A stretch of 64,000 nucleotides of DNA from Neotamlana laminarinivorans (lineage in GTDB: Bacteria; Bacteroidota; Bacteroidia; Flavobacteriales; Flavobacteriaceae). The stretch is taken from positions 536,917 through 600,916 of the forward strand of contig NZ_JAJAPW010000003.1 of the NCBI RefSeq assembly GCF_020523925.1, in the 5' to 3' direction. Within the stretch, counting starts at the first letter, position 1, and each line of letters opens with the position of its first letter. Below the pieces are notes generated by a model. It did no database searches. It had not been told where the DNA came from and saw nothing but the letters and a program-made list of their open reading frames with translations. Position numbers and translations under genes: made by a program. This document shows, piece after piece, positions 19,046 through 28,500 of this stretch.

Positions 19046-20212
19046 ATGAAAATACTTAGAGTCATCACGAGCATGAAGCCGCAAACAGGGGGGCCATGTC
19101 AAGGTATTCGAAATGCAATACCTGAACAACTTAAAATGGGTGTTCAAAACGAAGTGGTCTGTTTGGATAATCCAGATGAAGATTATGGGATAATCGACGA
19201 ATTTATCATATATAAGTTAGGACGTCCCACCAATGCATGGTTTTACAGTAAAACTCTAGATTTTTGGTTATTAGATAATTTGAAAAGGTTTGACGTTGTT
19301 ATTATACATGGCTTATGGCTCTACCCAAGCTATGGAACTATTAAAATCATCCAGAAATATAAAATTGCAAATGCACGAGTTCCAAAAGTGTATATTATGC
19401 CACATGGTATGCTAGACCCTTACTTTCAAAAAGCCAAGGGACGTACTCTAAAAGCTATTAGGAATTTTTGGTACTGGCATATTTTAGAACATAAGGTTAT
19501 AAATAAAGCAAACGGTGTTTTATTTACATGTGAACAAGAATTGTTGTTAGCACGACAAAATTTTAGTAACTACAAGCCTAAAAAAGAAATAAATGTCGGC
19601 TATGGCATACAGAACCCTCCAGAATTGTTATCTAAAAACTCAGAAGAATTATTAACTAGTTTAAAAGGATGGGATAAAAAACCGTATCTTTTATTTTTAA
19701 GTAGAATTCACCCTAAAAAGGGAGTCGATTTACTAATTAAAGCGTATTTAAAATTAGAATTGAAGTACAAAACGCTTCCCCAATTGGTGGTTGCAGGACC
19801 AGGTCTTGATACTGAGTTTGGAAAGGCAATGCTTGAATTAGCAAGTGGTTCTAATAATATTTTATTTCCAGGGATGCTAAAAGGGGATATAAAATGGAAG
19901 GCATTTAACAATGCTGAGGTCTTTATTCTACCGAGCCATCAAGAGAATTTTGGTATCGCTGTAGCTGAAGCGCTTGCGACATCTACCCCGGTGTTAATAT
20001 CAGATAAGGTTAATATTTGGAGAGAAATTGAAGAAGGCCATGGTGGCTTTGTTAATAAAGACACCCTTAGTGATACTTATCAATTGGTGCGCAAGTGGTT
20101 AGATGCACCACAAACTATAAAAACTGAAATGACACAGAATGCAAGTAACGTCTTTAAACATCATTTTACCATAGAAAAGGCGGCAAAAAAATTTATAAGT
20201 AGCATACAATAA
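19046..20212 (+). CDS. Glycosyltransferase family 4
   Basis: 388 residues, GT-B. MKILRVITSMKPQTGGPCQGIRNAI is the glycine-rich N-terminal loop; VVIIHGLWLYPSYGT and MPHGMLDPYFQKAKG are typical of a transferase group common in flavobacterial exopolysaccharide loci. The donor domain starts LLFLSRIHPKKGVDLLIKAY and has PSHQENFGIAVAEALATSTPVLIS with the E-x7-E motif. Nine bases separate it from the acyltransferase gene before it. Confidence 0.92.
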   Translation: MKILRVITSMKPQTGGPCQGIRNAIPEQLKMGVQNEVVCLDNPDEDYGIIDEFIIYKLGRPTNAWFYSKTLDFWLLDNLKRFDVVIIHGLWLYPSYGTIKIIQKYKIANARVPKVYIMPHGMLDPYFQKAKGRTLKAIRNFWYWHILEHKVINKANGVLFTCEQELLLARQNFSNYKPKKEINVGYGIQNPPELLSKNSEELLTSLKGWDKKPYLLFLSRIHPKKGVDLLIKAYLKLELKYKTLPQLVVAGPGLDTEFGKAMLELASGSNNILFPGMLKGDIKWKAFNNAEVFILPSHQENFGIAVAEALATSTPVLISDKVNIWREIEEGHGGFVNKDTLSDTYQLVRKWLDAPQTIKTEMTQNASNVFKHHFTIEKAAKKFISSIQ

Positions 20213-20225
20213 ACTACATAAAAAA

Positions 20226-21365
20226 ATGAAAAAGACAGGAATAATAACCATATTAAATGTAAACAATTATGGCGCAGAATTGCAAGCCTTTGCATTGCAT
20301 CATAAGTTAAAAAAGCTAGGCTACGAAAACGAAATAATCAACTACTTGTACTACAAAAATTCAGCCTATAAACATGAAAAAAAATCAAAACCGTTAAAAA
20401 CCAATTACAAGAACAAGCTAAAGGATGCTATTTTAGCTTGGATAGACAAGTACAGTGCCTTACGCTATCCTAAAATAGCGAAAATACGTAAACAACGCTT
20501 TGCTGAGTTTCATAAAAAACACACACAGGTATCAAAAACATTTAAAAGTTTTTCAGAATTATATCAGGCCAATCATAATTACGATAATGTTATAGTTGGT
20601 AGCGATCAAGTTTGGAACCCTAATAACGGTACTAATCTGGAACCTTATTTCTTAACATTTGCTCCTGATAACGTGAATAAAATAGCGTACGCCTCTAGTT
20701 TCGGAATTTCAGAGATCCCCACTAGTTTACATGCAACTTATAATGCCTGGTTAAATAACTTGGATTATTTAAGCACTCGAGAAAGTGATGGGGTTAAAAT
20801 CATTAAAGAAATTACAGGTAAAAGTGCAGAGCATGTAGTAGACCCAACCTTGTTATTATCAAAAAAAGAATGGGAAGACATTATGGTGCCTTATAACACT
20901 AATGAGCCTTACATTTTATTCTTTATCTTTAAACGAAACACTTATGCAGAACAATTGGCTTATAAAATTCAAAAACGTACAGGATATAAAATAATTAGGA
21001 TTTGTAAAAATGAAATGCCTTTAGAATCGGATTCTAAAATGATTAATATTAGAGATTTTGGTCCATTAGAATTCTTGGGCTTATACAGTAAGGCTGCTTT
21101 TGTTTTAACCACATCTTTTCATGGTAGTATCTTTTCTTTAATTTTTGAAAAACCATTTTACACCATTACCCCCAACAGTAAAAATAATAACAGTAGGCAA
21201 GAAAGTTTAATGAATATAGTAGGCTTAAAGCATAGGTTATTAAAAGAGGGAACACATGTGGATTTGGACACCATAAATGATATTGATTTTGATGCTGTCA
21301 AAAATATACTTTCTGGAGAAATTCAAAACTCAATACAATATCTAGTAAAAGTTCTTAAAAAATAA
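20226..21365 (+). CDS. Polysaccharide pyruvyl transferase family protein
   Basis: 379 residues. The start ITILNVNNYGAELQAFALHHKLKKLG, the central VIVGSDQVWNPNNG (about residues 120-133), YASSFG, ARESDGV-like STRESDGVKI and the late TSFHGSIFSLIFEKPF are the CsaB/WcaK pyruvyltransferase pattern. Members move pyruvate from phosphoenolpyruvate onto a sugar as a ketal, which adds negative charge; some members of this broad family may do other sugar modifications. Together with ugd and three acyltransferases it predicts a strongly decorated acidic polymer. Confidence 0.88.
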   Translation: MKKTGIITILNVNNYGAELQAFALHHKLKKLGYENEIINYLYYKNSAYKHEKKSKPLKTNYKNKLKDAILAWIDKYSALRYPKIAKIRKQRFAEFHKKHTQVSKTFKSFSELYQANHNYDNVIVGSDQVWNPNNGTNLEPYFLTFAPDNVNKIAYASSFGISEIPTSLHATYNAWLNNLDYLSTRESDGVKIIKEITGKSAEHVVDPTLLLSKKEWEDIMVPYNTNEPYILFFIFKRNTYAEQLAYKIQKRTGYKIIRICKNEMPLESDSKMINIRDFGPLEFLGLYSKAAFVLTTSFHGSIFSLIFEKPFYTITPNSKNNNSRQESLMNIVGLKHRLLKEGTHVDLDTINDIDFDAVKNILSGEIQNSIQYLVKVLKK

Positions 21366-21387
21366 CAAAACCATAGCGAATATAAGT

Positions 21388-21936
21388 ATGAGTGTAAATA
21401 TGACCAAAACCAGACATAAGTTTTCTTTAGCAAATAAACTTAAAAGAGTAATATGGCTATTAGTTGACATGTTTTTGTTTAAACCATTTATGCCAAGAGT
21501 TTTTAAAAAATATAGAGTGTTTATATTAAAAGTATTTGGCGCACAAATATCTTGGAATGCGATGGTTTATGCAAATGTGAAGATATGGGCACCCTGGAAT
21601 CTCGAAATGAAGCCTTTTTCATGTCTAGGGCCAAAGGTTGATTGCTATAATCAAGGAAAGATAACCATTGGGGAGAATGCCACAATTTCCCAAAAGGCTT
21701 ATTTATGTGCCTCTAGTCATGATTATACTAAAAGAAATCATGACTTATTTTTAGCTCCAATTAATATTGAATCAAAGGCTTGGGTTGCAGCCGGAGCATT
21801 TATAGGTCCTGGGGTTACTCTTGGAGAAGGTGCTATTGTTGGTGCTACAGCTTCAGTATTTAAAGATGTGGAACCGTGGTGTGTGGTCGGAGGTAATCCA
21901 GCAAAATTTATTAAAAAAAGAGAGATAGTAAATTGA
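21388..21936 (+). CDS. WcaF-like sugar O-acetyltransferase (third of three)
   Basis: 182 residues, matching the WcaF length. VFGAQISWNAMVYANVKIWAPWNLEM is the family's characteristic N-terminal coil, LCASSHDYTKRNHDLF contains the catalytic histidine, and PINIESKAWVAAGAFIGPGVTLGEGAIVGA forms the hexapeptide coils, ending VVGGNPAKFIKKR. It should transfer acetyl from acetyl-CoA to a sugar of the lipid-linked repeat. WcaF partners WcaI in colanic acid loci, and a WcaI-like transferase is found three genes further on here. Confidence 0.92.
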   Translation: MSVNMTKTRHKFSLANKLKRVIWLLVDMFLFKPFMPRVFKKYRVFILKVFGAQISWNAMVYANVKIWAPWNLEMKPFSCLGPKVDCYNQGKITIGENATISQKAYLCASSHDYTKRNHDLFLAPINIESKAWVAAGAFIGPGVTLGEGAIVGATASVFKDVEPWCVVGGNPAKFIKKREIVN

Positions 21937-22003
21937 AAATATTGTGCATAAATACGATTTCAATTCATAGTAATTCCATAAAGATATCTAAGTAAAATAT
22001 ACG

Positions 22004-22843
22004 ATGAATAAAGTATTAAATTTAACCATTGCCATTCCTGTAAAAAATGAGGAAAAGAATTTATTGGGCTGTATTAAGGCTATTGGAAAGGACTTGGCCA
22101 AACAAATAGTAATTATAGACTCAGGAAGTACTGACAAGACCATTGAAATAGCAAAATCTCAAGATGTTGATGTGGTTAATTTTAATTGGGATGGTAAATT
22201 CCCTAAAAAACGAAATTGGTTTTTACGTAATTACAATCTAACAACAAAATGGGTATTATTTCTGGATGCTGACGAATATCTAACCCCAGAATTTAAAACC
22301 GAACTCCGGGCAAAATTAAAACAAACCCAAGCAGTTGGCTTTTGGTTAAATTATACCATCTATTTTATGGGGAAAAAATTAAAAGGAGGCTACCCCTTAA
22401 ATAAATTGGCCCTATTTCAAGTGGGAGCAGGCGAGTACGAAAGAATTGATGAAGACAAATGGAGTAATCTAGACATGGAAATTCATGAACACCCCATTTT
22501 AAAAGGAGAAATAGGATATATTAAATCTAAAATTGATCATCGTGATTTTAGAGGGGTATCACATTATATGAATAAGCATAACGAATATGCCTCTTGGGAA
22601 GCCTACCGCTATATAAAAACCATAAACGATGAAGCGGCCAAAGCAAAATGGACTTGGAAGCAAAAAATAAAATATAAACTCATGCAATCGGCATTAATAG
22701 GCCCTGTTTATTTTATAGGAAGTTTTGTGTTTTACGGCGGTTGGAAAGATGGGGCTACAGGTTTTGCCTTCGCCATTTTAAAAAAGGCATATTTTACACA
22801 AATTTATTGTAAAATTAAGGAGTTAAGTAATAACGAAAAATAA
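22004..22843 (+). CDS. Glycosyltransferase family 2 (WaaE/KdtX-like)
   Basis: 279 residues, GT-A. LTIAIPVKNEEKNLLGCI is the GT2 opening, IVIIDSGSTDKT binds the nucleotide, and LFLDADEYLTPEF holds the DxD metal site (Asp88, Asp90). The central KKRNWFLRN and the later IKSKIDHRDFRGVSHYMNKHNEYA are found in the WaaE/KdtX-like branch that acts on lipid-linked or lipopolysaccharide core sugars. A C-terminal amphipathic/hydrophobic part (IGPVYFIGSFVFYGGWKDG) probably touches the membrane. A 67-base gap precedes it. Confidence 0.9.
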   Translation: MNKVLNLTIAIPVKNEEKNLLGCIKAIGKDLAKQIVIIDSGSTDKTIEIAKSQDVDVVNFNWDGKFPKKRNWFLRNYNLTTKWVLFLDADEYLTPEFKTELRAKLKQTQAVGFWLNYTIYFMGKKLKGGYPLNKLALFQVGAGEYERIDEDKWSNLDMEIHEHPILKGEIGYIKSKIDHRDFRGVSHYMNKHNEYASWEAYRYIKTINDEAAKAKWTWKQKIKYKLMQSALIGPVYFIGSFVFYGGWKDGATGFAFAILKKAYFTQIYCKIKELSNNEK

Positions 22844-22853
22844 TTTTTTACAC

Positions 22854-23276
22854 ATGCGGTTTCTGTTTTGGTGGGGCATATTTATATTTGGAGTGCTAGT
22901 CGTCCTGTATTTCAGCTGGATTAATAGCCCAAGATTGGAATTAAATCAATTTGTACCTAAAAGAATAGCAGTCTGGGCAGACAAACATGAAAATGATAAT
23001 ATAAGAACAGCGGTGCCTTTAGTCTGTTTAGGAGGGCTGGCTGGTCTATATCTAATAACCTATAGAAAAAGGAACGCTAAAAGTTGGTTAATCATATGGG
23101 GGGGCTTAGTGGGGCTAGTAGCCATAGCCGAATTGGGACAATTGGCATTACCACTGCGGTCAGCCGATTGGAAGGATGTGTTTTGGGGAGCTGTTGGTGC
23201 GGCACTCGGACTAATAATGATTGAGGTATTAAGACGTATGAGAATAGCGTATAAAAAACTAAAAAATGGAAGCTAA
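22854..23276 (+). CDS. VanZ-like integral membrane protein
   Basis: 140 residues with four predicted membrane segments at about 4-22, 53-70, 79-97 and 107-125. AIAELGQLALPLRSADWKDVFWGAVGAALG is the VanZ-family core: a glutamate-containing helix, then the 'R-x-x-D-x-x-D' type loop and a glycine-rich helix. VanZ gives low-level teicoplanin resistance in enterococci; the molecular role of the wider family is not known. VanZ-like genes in exopolysaccharide loci are often next to polymerase or export genes. Its end overlaps the WcaI-like gene by 11 bases. Confidence 0.8.
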   Translation: MRFLFWWGIFIFGVLVVLYFSWINSPRLELNQFVPKRIAVWADKHENDNIRTAVPLVCLGGLAGLYLITYRKRNAKSWLIIWGGLVGLVAIAELGQLALPLRSADWKDVFWGAVGAALGLIMIEVLRRMRIAYKKLKNGS

Positions 23277-24522
23277 AACAAAACGTATTTTATTAATTGG
23301 CTATAATTTTGCACCAGAGCCAACAGGTATTGGTAAATACTCTGGCGAAATGATACAGTGGTTAGCCCAACACGGCTACCAATGTACTGTAATAACAACT
23401 TATCCGTATTATCCGTATTGGAAAGTACAAGAGCCTTATTATAAAAAACGATTTTGGTATACTAAAGAAAAAGAAGAGTTTAGCTCAGGTGGTCGAATTA
23501 CCACTTACAGATGCCCCATGTATGTACCAGAAGAACCTACAGGGAAAAAGCGTATGATGTTAGATTTGTCCTTTATGCTCTCGGCCTTTATTCAACTTTT
23601 AAAGTTGTTGTTTTCCAAAAAAAGCGATGTGGTAATGACTGTAGTGCCCTCGTTTCAGTTTGGCCTTTTGGGCTGCTTTTACAAATGGATAAGAGGAGGG
23701 AAATCGGTCTATCACATTCAAGACATGCAAATTGAGGCGGCTCAAGATTTAAACATGATCAGCTCTAAAAAAGTGGTGGATATACTGTTTGCAGTAGAAC
23801 GTTTCATTTTTAAACACACCGATATAATAAGTACCATTTCAGAAAAAATGGTATCCAAAGTACAAGCAAAAGCAAAAAAGAAAGTCATCTTATTTCCCAA
23901 TTGGTCCGATACCGAGTTTTTTAAGCCCTTAATTAATCAAGAGGACTTAAAAACGGAATTCGGCTTCAAAGCTAACGATAAGGTGGTGCTATATTCTGGA
24001 GCCATTGGAGAAAAACAAGGTCTAGAGAGCATAATTTATGCAGCCGAAACCTTAAAAAACCAACCAGATATAAAATTTGTAATCTGTGGTACAGGGCCTT
24101 ATAAAGAAAAACTACAAGAGCTAAGCCAAAATTTTGGCCTTGAAAATGTACACTTTTTGCCCTTGCAACCTTTTGAAAAGTTTAATGCCTTTTTAAATAT
24201 GGCAGACCTCCATCTAGTAATTCAAAAAGCAAAAGCCAGCGACTTGGTCATGCCATCAAAACTAACAACCATTTTATCAGTGGGAGGACTAGCTCTTATT
24301 ACGGCAAATAATGATTCAGGTTTATATGCCTTAACCCAAAAGTATAAGATGGGAAGGCTAGTTGAAGCCGAAAATCAAGAGGCTTTAAACACAGGAATAG
24401 CAGAAGCCTTAAACGGCGAAAATAATGAAGAGATAAAACAGAATGCACGAGACTATGCCAAACGCTACTTAGATATAAATAGTGTGATGAAAGATTTTGA
24501 ACAAGTAATGAATAAAAATTAA
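23266..24522 (+). CDS. WcaI-like glycosyltransferase family 4
   Basis: 418 residues. RILLIGYNFAPEPTGIGKYSGEMIQWLAQHGY and VITTYPYYPYWKVQEPY are the signature start of WcaI (colanic acid) type transferases, which add fucose in that pathway. HIQDMQIEAAQDLN carries the conserved D-x-E region, VVLYSGAIGEKQGLE opens the donor domain, and the late VMPSKLTTILSVGGLALITA replaces the classic E-x7-E motif as in other WcaI proteins. Because gmd and fcl (GDP-fucose) lie 6.4 kb away, a fucosyl role is possible but not shown. Confidence 0.92.
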   Translation: MEAKTKRILLIGYNFAPEPTGIGKYSGEMIQWLAQHGYQCTVITTYPYYPYWKVQEPYYKKRFWYTKEKEEFSSGGRITTYRCPMYVPEEPTGKKRMMLDLSFMLSAFIQLLKLLFSKKSDVVMTVVPSFQFGLLGCFYKWIRGGKSVYHIQDMQIEAAQDLNMISSKKVVDILFAVERFIFKHTDIISTISEKMVSKVQAKAKKKVILFPNWSDTEFFKPLINQEDLKTEFGFKANDKVVLYSGAIGEKQGLESIIYAAETLKNQPDIKFVICGTGPYKEKLQELSQNFGLENVHFLPLQPFEKFNAFLNMADLHLVIQKAKASDLVMPSKLTTILSVGGLALITANNDSGLYALTQKYKMGRLVEAENQEALNTGIAEALNGENNEEIKQNARDYAKRYLDINSVMKDFEQVMNKN

Positions 24523-24558
24523 AATAGGAATTACTAAGGCTTATAAAACTAATGAAAA

Positions 24559-25428
24559 ATGAATATAGTCTTCAGTATTAATAAATTTGGTCTGACAGGT
24601 TTGGGGGCAACCCTCGTTTCTTTAATTCGCAATTGTTCCAATAACGCTGACTTAGCCCTAGTGTTTTTGTGTTCTGATATAAACACTCATGATAAGCAGA
24701 ATATAAAAAATCTTTTAGTTAATGAAAATTTCACTGGAAGGGCTAAGTTTATAGATTTTGATGCAAAAAAAGAATTTGGTCATTTAAAGGCATTGCACGG
24801 CGATTATACCTGTTATGGTCGCCTATTAATTCCTAAATTACTACCTAGCGAAGATCAAGCACTCTATTTAGATGCAGACTTGCTGGTCCTATTAGATGTA
24901 CTGGAGTTAAAGGAATTTAATTTCAATGAAAAAATTTTAGCGGCAGTATACGGATCAACCATAACATACACCCTTGATAAAAGATTTTTTTTAGACAAAT
25001 TAAAGTGGAAGGATACCACGGCCTATTTTAATTCAGGGGTAATATTATTTAATTTAAAACAATGGAGAATATACAACATCAACGCCAAAGTTAAAGCTTT
25101 AATTGAAAAATATCCATTAGACCTAACATCTCACGATCAAACCTTGCTAAATGCGGTGAGTAATGGGCAATTTGAGAGATTACCTAGCAAATTTAATACA
25201 GCTTGGTTACCAGGTAAAAATCAAGCCCATAATCTAGAGGATAAAATCATTCATTTTATAGGTTCTCCGAAACCTTGGGATATGGTAGGAAAAATAATAC
25301 ATAACGGTTATCGATCTTGGTTAGGTTATACAACCAAAAACTGGAAAAAGAAGTATTGTAAAACGAATATAAACAAGCTAAAAAGAGCTTGGAAAATTAG
25401 AAGAAGTATTATAAAAAAATTAAAATAA
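24559..25428 (+). CDS. Glycosyltransferase family 8
   Basis: 289 residues, GT-A. INIVFSI-type start (NIVFSINKFGLTGLGATLVSLI), YLDADLLVLLDV with the DxD site (Asp105, Asp107), YFNSGVILFNLKQWR, SHDQTLLNAV and the metal-binding histidine in IIHFIGSPKPWD are all standard GT8 elements. GT8 enzymes transfer galactose, glucose or related sugars with retention. Last gene of the rightward run; it faces the secreted-protein gene convergently across 121 bases in which I see only a weak A+T hairpin (around 25,448). Confidence 0.92.
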   Translation: MNIVFSINKFGLTGLGATLVSLIRNCSNNADLALVFLCSDINTHDKQNIKNLLVNENFTGRAKFIDFDAKKEFGHLKALHGDYTCYGRLLIPKLLPSEDQALYLDADLLVLLDVLELKEFNFNEKILAAVYGSTITYTLDKRFFLDKLKWKDTTAYFNSGVILFNLKQWRIYNINAKVKALIEKYPLDLTSHDQTLLNAVSNGQFERLPSKFNTAWLPGKNQAHNLEDKIIHFIGSPKPWDMVGKIIHNGYRSWLGYTTKNWKKKYCKTNINKLKRAWKIRRSIIKKLK

Positions 25429-25549
25429 AGATATTTTTAGGTTTTCCTATTTTTAAAATAGTCGAACGTATTAAAAAAACAGTGTAGTTTTAGTCATCAT
25501 AACGTTTATCTTAAATGAAACAAATAACAATACATTATGAACCAAAAAC

Positions 25550-28500
25550 TTAAGGGCGTGTAACTAAAAATTGCGGGTAAGGGTCTGGTAATTCATCTAT
25601 AATAACACTGGACACTCCCTCTTCTATATTTACTAAAAATTTATTTAGTGAACTAACCGAACTCATAGTGGTGTTGCTTAACACGCCATTATCAACAGTA
25701 CCTAAATCACCAGTAATTGTACTGTTCATTATATAAATTTCAATAGGGTTGTTGTCGTCTTGCATTAATGGTATGTTATCATTGAAATTACAGCCTTCTG
25801 CATAAATTTTTAAAATATCAAAAACGGTGGTTGTATTATTATTACTAAAATTACAAGAATAAAAACTACTTGGGCTTTGTTGAGTAATTACAGCACTTCC
25901 AGTATGATTAGTAAAATCACAATTTATAAAAACTGGGGCATTGTTTAAATACATATCTACTGCAACACCATTACCATCAAATTCACAATCTATCCAGGCG
26001 TTTAAGTTATTAGGTCGTCCAGCAACCATGCTAAAACCAACATCACAATTAATAATTTGACAATTATAAAAAACAGTCTTGTCTATATACATAATATCAC
26101 TTTGAGTAGTGTTAGACGCCGGATTTCTTTCTTGATACAAACCTCTGGTACAGTCAATAAAGTTTACATTTTCAAAGAAATTATTATCTAATCCAAAAAA
26201 ACGATATAAATGTATACCATTGGTTTGGTTTCTAAATACCACATCTTGCCAAACCATACTTGTAACCATAAGATTAGTACCAAATGTTAAAGGACGTATA
26301 TACACCCCTGTTTGACCTCCTTGCAAGGTTAAGCTTCGTAAATGAATTTTTTTATTAGTGCCGTTAGACTTGAAGGTAATTAAAGGGAAATCATCGGTCA
26401 TACCTACTATAGCTGTTTTACCTGTACCTGCTCCTATAATACCCTCTTCATTATCAATATGAAGTGTTGAACTGATATAGTAAATACCCTCAGGTAAATT
26501 AGCAATACCATCAGCATCAATTAAGCCCTGTATATAACTTGTACTATCTGTTTGATCGTTTCTATCTGTAGCCCACGAAGCGCCTGTTGGGTTAGGGATA
26601 TTAGGTAAATTAGGTCGGTCTATTGGTGTTAATCGAGTATTTTTTATAATATTTATAAAGTTAGATTTTATAGTAGCATCTGTTATTGTTGAGCTTTGTA
26701 ACGAGCCATTGTAGTATAATTTGCGGTCATTATCATGTGCTAATATATCAAACCCACTTCCAAGTTTTGTGTAGTCTGTTTTGTTATTAAGTAAATAAGC
26801 ATTAGTGTTTGCTTGTATAATATCATTACCACCAAAAGTTGCTATGTTGTTTTTTAAAATAGTTAGATTATCGGCTTGAATATCAAAAACAGGTGTGTAA
26901 CTCTCACTATAACCATTACTTCCATTTATATCAGTTAGAATAACTTTATCAGCACCAGTAACAAAAGTCATAGCATTATCACCTTGGTCTGTTAAATTCC
27001 AACCCTCAGCATCTAACCCTACAATAGTTATATCTTCTACATCATAATAAGTTCCAGAATCACCGGAAGGGGTTAAATGATTAACCCACATTTGTAAATT
27101 ACTGTAGCTTGGTGTGTTTAAATTTCCACGCCATTCGATTTGAGGATGTCCACCATGTGGCCAGTGTTTAATAATGTTATTATTTCTAAAATAGCCACTG
27201 GTAGTACAATCCCAATCAAAACGTCCATTAAGGTTTGTTATTTTATTTTCTTCAAACACAGCATTTTCGAATGATATATTTACAGCTCTAAGGTTTTTAA
27301 AAGTGTTATTGTTTACAGAAGCACCTGATTCTATTGTAATATCTGCATAATTAACACCATCTAATAAAATACCGCTGCTACCTCTTTTTACTACAATATC
27401 TGGCATTAAGGTTGTATTTATTACGCCATATATTTTGTCATTGCTGTCTAAATAGATTGTACCTGCGTCTTGACCATAATCGCCAGCTTCTAGTCTTATA
27501 GTTCCATAAGTATCTATAGCATCCTGTAACCCAGAAATACTTGAACCGCTTAATGGATATAAAGTGGCAGCTTGAAAATCGATTTCGCTGGGCATGTTTT
27601 CTGATAATATTGGTGTGTTTGCTACATCTTTTTCTATTTTTTCCGGGGCTACACCTGTAAAAATTTTTTTACATATTGTATTTATAAAAGCATCTTTAAT
27701 TGCAGAATACCCGGTTCCAGATGGGTGTATATTATCATCACTCAAAAAAGTATCATAATCATTATATATCAATGGATATAATTGCCAATAACTTTGCCCA
27801 TCATCAAAAGCATAATCGCTAGAGTGTTCTAATATTTTAGGGATTATTAAATTTTCATTGTATGGTAGAATACCATGAGATTCATCATCATAAGCCAATC
27901 TATCATTATTTCTAAAACATAAATCATTTAAAACAATTTTAAATCCCTTTGATTCTATAGCTGAAATTATATAATCTAAATCGTCATTTAATTCTGTTTT
28001 TTTAGTTTCAGTTAAAGTATCCCATCTTCCACTATTTGTTCTGTCATTACCTCCTAGAGTTACTATTACATAAGTATCTATTGTTGGGTCGTATGTATAA
28101 TTACTTAAAACATCATCAACCCCATTTTGGTAACTGCCAATAGTTTGCCCAGGGCTAGCGTGGTTATAATACTCTACAGTTTCTCCAGGATAAGCTGATT
28201 CTGTAGTAGATTTCATTTGGTCTGTAAAATAAAATGATGAATACATTATGGAGGCACCCATTATTATAAAGCGAGTTGAAGTATAGGTTGTTGTGCTTAA
28301 AGTGCTAAAACTTTCAGAATCACTAGCACTAGACGTATTACCAACCGCATCAAAAGCGCGTACATACACCGTATAGTTCGTCTCAGGGCTAAGTCCGGTA
28401 AGCGTATAGCTACTAACAGCACCAACTGAAGTAAAAAGCGTATCATTAACATAAATGTCATAGCCAGTAACCCCTATATTATCCGTAGAGGCGGTCCACG

